From the NCBI RefSeq assembly GCF_025822605.1, contig NZ_JACKTY010000049.1, positions 124,001-188,000 of the forward strand: a stretch of 64,000 bases of DNA, read 5' to 3'. This DNA comes from Mycolicibacterium komossense (lineage in GTDB: Bacteria > Actinomycetota > Actinomycetes > Mycobacteriales > Mycobacteriaceae). Position numbers and translations under genes: made by a program. Below, one piece after another: positions 62,189 through 64,000 of the stretch (its first letter is position 1; each line of letters opens with the position of its first letter). The notes beneath the pieces were generated by a model. That model saw only the letters and a program-made list of their open reading frames with translations, was not told the origin of the DNA and ran no database searches.

Positions 62189-64000
62189 TCAGAACGTCGA
62201 CATCGGCCGGACGGTATTGGCCATGTCCACCAATGCATATCGGTGTGCCTGAGAGGGCGCAACGCGGGCCAGCGCCCGTAACGCCGCCTCCACTCCGAGC
62301 TGTAGACCGTGTGCAGTGAACGGGAAACCGAGGATGTGGTTGGCGCTGGCCTCGTGATCGGTGATCCAGTCCATCGCGGTACCGAGCACCAGGGCCCGCA
62401 GCTGAAGCACGCGGGGTTCGGTATCCGGGAGAGCTTCGACGCGGCGTGCGGCGTCGCGCAGCTGCTGCTCGGTGACCTCGTTGATCGACCGGCCCGACAA
62501 CAATGTCACCGCACTGGTCAACCGGGCGGTAGTGAAATGCCGTGAGGTGGGCGGCACCTGGTCCAGGGTCTTGACGGCCGCTTCGCGTTCACCGTCGACG
62601 GACTGGGCGCGCGCCAACCCGAATCCGGCCGAGATGACGCCGTTGTCGGTACCCCACACCGTCCGGTAGAAGCGCTCTTCGTCGGCCGAGCCGGCCAGCT
62701 CGGCGGTGGCGGCCAAGGCCAGCTTCGGTGCGGGCTCACCCGGTAGCGTATCGAGTACCTCGGTGAAATGCTTTGTCGCCGAGTCGTAGTCGGCGGTCAG
62801 CAGCTCGGAGACCGCGCGGAACCAGACCAGCCGCCAGCGCCAGCCGACGCGGTCGCTCAGTTCGTCGAGCTTGCGGGTGGCCTTGGCCACATCGCCGAGA
62901 TCGAGCAGCGCGCGGACTTCCATCAGCGGCAGCTCCACCGACTCCGTCAGGTCGATCCCCTCGGAGTCCAACGCGCCGTGGCGCGCAGCGCGCAGTGAAT
63001 CCAGGGTCTGCACAGGCTGACTGAGCACGTTGGCGCTCAAGATGGTGGCTCCGACGTCGGCAGGGTCCACCAGGGGAACCGGCAGGGCGGTGACGATCTC
63101 GGCCGCGGTCAGTTTCTCCGAGTGTGGCTGCCCGTCCAGGTAGACGTCGGTGTGTGCCACCAGCAGGTCGACGCCGAACGTCGACCGCGACGGGCTGAAC
63201 ACCGTCGACAGACCGGGGCGGGGGAAGCCACTGTCGGTGGCCACCACCTCGCGCAGGACTCCGAGGAGCTGCCCGGACATCTCGTCGGCGCTGGCGAACC
63301 GGCGTCGCGGGTCGGGGTCGATGGCGCGGCGCAGCAACCTGCCGAAGCTGTCGTAGGTGGCCAGGACGGGATCATCATCGGGCAGGCCGTCGACATAGCG
63401 GCCCTTGCGGGTGCGCAGCGCCAGGGTCATGGCGGCCAGGGTGCGGCCCACGGTGTAGATGTCGGTGGCGATCGTCGGTCCGGTCCGGACGATCTCCGGG
63501 GCCTGGTAACCCGGTGTGCCGTACAGGTATCCGAACGAATTGATCCGCGATACCGCGCCGAGGTCGATCAGCTTGAGCTGCTCCTCGGTCAGCATGATGT
63601 TCTCGGGCTTGAGGTCGTTGTAGCAGAGCCCCAGCGAATGCAGATAGCCCAGCGCAGGCAGGATTTCGAGCATGTAGGCGATCGCCTGCGCGACCGGCAG
63701 CCGCTTGCCCTTCTCCTGCTTGAGTGAGGTGCCGCCGACGTACTCCATTACGATGTAGCCCACCGGCTCACCGTGGCTGTCCGGATGCTCGACGAAGTTG
63801 AAGATCTTGACGATCGACGGGTGCACGACCTCGGCCAGGAACTGCCGCTCAGCCATGGCGATCGCCTGGGCTTCGGCGTCACCGGCGTGGACGAGACCCT
63901 TGAGCACCACCGGTCGCTCATTGACGTTGTGGTCGACCGCCAGATACACCCAACCCAGACCGCCGTGCGCCACACAGCCTTTGATCTCGTACTGGTCGGC
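62189..64000 (-). CDS. pknG: Serine/threonine protein kinase G, C-terminal part (cut by window end)
   Basis: The frame is open at the right edge, so the N-terminal rubredoxin-like domain and the kinase start are missing. Seen are the glycine loop (GGLGWVY), the VVLKG lysine, the catalytic loop YNDLKPENIML, which lacks the usual HRD Arg as in PknG, the DLGA motif in place of DFG, and the activation segment GTPGYQAPE. A TPR domain follows to the C-terminus (ending NTVRPMSTF). PknG is a cytoplasmic kinase that phosphorylates GarA and so controls glutamate and 2-oxoglutarate metabolism, an interesting neighbour for the nitrogen genes. In M. tuberculosis it stands next to ackA. Confidence 0.95.
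   Translation of the reverse strand, partial: ADQYEIKGCVAHGGLGWVYLAVDHNVNERPVVLKGLVHAGDAEAQAIAMAERQFLAEVVHPSIVKIFNFVEHPDSHGEPVGYIVMEYVGGTSLKQEKGKRLPVAQAIAYMLEILPALGYLHSLGLCYNDLKPENIMLTEEQLKLIDLGAVSRINSFGYLYGTPGYQAPEIVRTGPTIATDIYTVGRTLAAMTLALRTRKGRYVDGLPDDDPVLATYDSFGRLLRRAIDPDPRRRFASADEMSGQLLGVLREVVATDSGFPRPGLSTVFSPSRSTFGVDLLVAHTDVYLDGQPHSEKLTAAEIVTALPVPLVDPADVGATILSANVLSQPVQTLDSLRAARHGALDSEGIDLTESVELPLMEVRALLDLGDVAKATRKLDELSDRVGWRWRLVWFRAVSELLTADYDSATKHFTEVLDTLPGEPAPKLALAATAELAGSADEERFYRTVWGTDNGVISAGFGLARAQSVDGEREAAVKTLDQVPPTSRHFTTARLTSAVTLLSGRSINEVTEQQLRDAARRVEALPDTEPRVLQLRALVLGTAMDWITDHEASANHILGFPFTAHGLQLGVEAALRALARVAPSQAHRYALVDMANTVRPMSTF

Noticed and set aside
47203..62196. The same string GGGGGTCAGAAC at two converging gene ends (47203-47214 and 62184-62195) as a shared terminator
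   Set aside because: It results from similar last codons (Phe, stop) of the two minus-strand genes plus a short C run; no common stem is formed at 62 kb.

Overview
The window is high-GC actinobacterial DNA, almost certainly from a mycobacterium (Mycobacterium or Mycolicibacterium). The evidence is a phthiocerol-type lipid operon (ppsD/ppsE-drrABC-papA5), a mycolic-acid cyclopropane synthase, a Mas-like polyketide synthase, a PGRS-type glycine-rich protein beside a PecA-like aspartic protease, and the order fgd1, pta, ackA, pknG. That order matches Rv0407-Rv0410c of M. tuberculosis (recalled, not searched). No rRNA, tRNA, insertion sequence, prophage or CRISPR array was seen, and no gene-free stretch exceeds about 300 bases.

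Region 1 (1-11441, +): a translationally coupled lipid operon with the end of a PpsD-like synthase, PpsE, the ABC exporter DrrA/B/C and the acyltransferase PapA5. Partners that follow papA5 in the tubercle bacillus (mas, fadD28, mmpL7) do not follow here.

Region 2 (11682-20546): an amino-acid/amine permease, an SDR and a frameshifted PucR-type regulator. After them come a PGRS-like surface protein broken by a perfect 103-bp tandem duplication, a PecA-like aspartic protease, a TetR regulator and a small minus-strand coding remnant.

Region 3 (20547-33509): the cyclopropane synthase, a CPBP protease, the 2081-residue Mas-like PKS on the minus strand, a nitroreductase, a carboxymuconolactone-decarboxylase-family protein, an SDR, a luciferase-like oxidoreductase and a metallo-beta-lactamase-fold protein.

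Region 4 (33544-44727): fgd1, then a four-gene minus-strand operon that looks like an exopolysaccharide machine (membrane protein, BcsA/XagB-like GT2 synthase, BcsB-like protein, GT39-like membrane protein), then pta-ackA.

Region 5 (44759-62178): about 17.5 kb between ackA and pknG, which are neighbours in M. tuberculosis. It holds a urease-like UreAB fusion and UreC without accessory genes, a glutaminase, and a large nitrogen/amine-catabolic island. The island has an APC permease, five SDRs, a GntR/FCD regulator, a DUF1116 (AllG-like) protein, a Cys-rich unknown, two glutamine-synthetase-like ligases, an HSL-type hydrolase, a Baeyer-Villiger-type monooxygenase and a class-I glutamine-amidotransferase-like hydrolase. 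The gene set suggests an amine pathway: import, gamma-glutamylation, oxidation to a carbonyl compound, oxygen insertion and ester/lactone hydrolysis, with glutamyl removal by the amidase. A nearly identical 31-nt element lies before the permease and before the main operon. Region 6 is pknG (minus), cut by the window edge.

All functions are inferred from the sequence and remembered family features; nothing was searched or computed.
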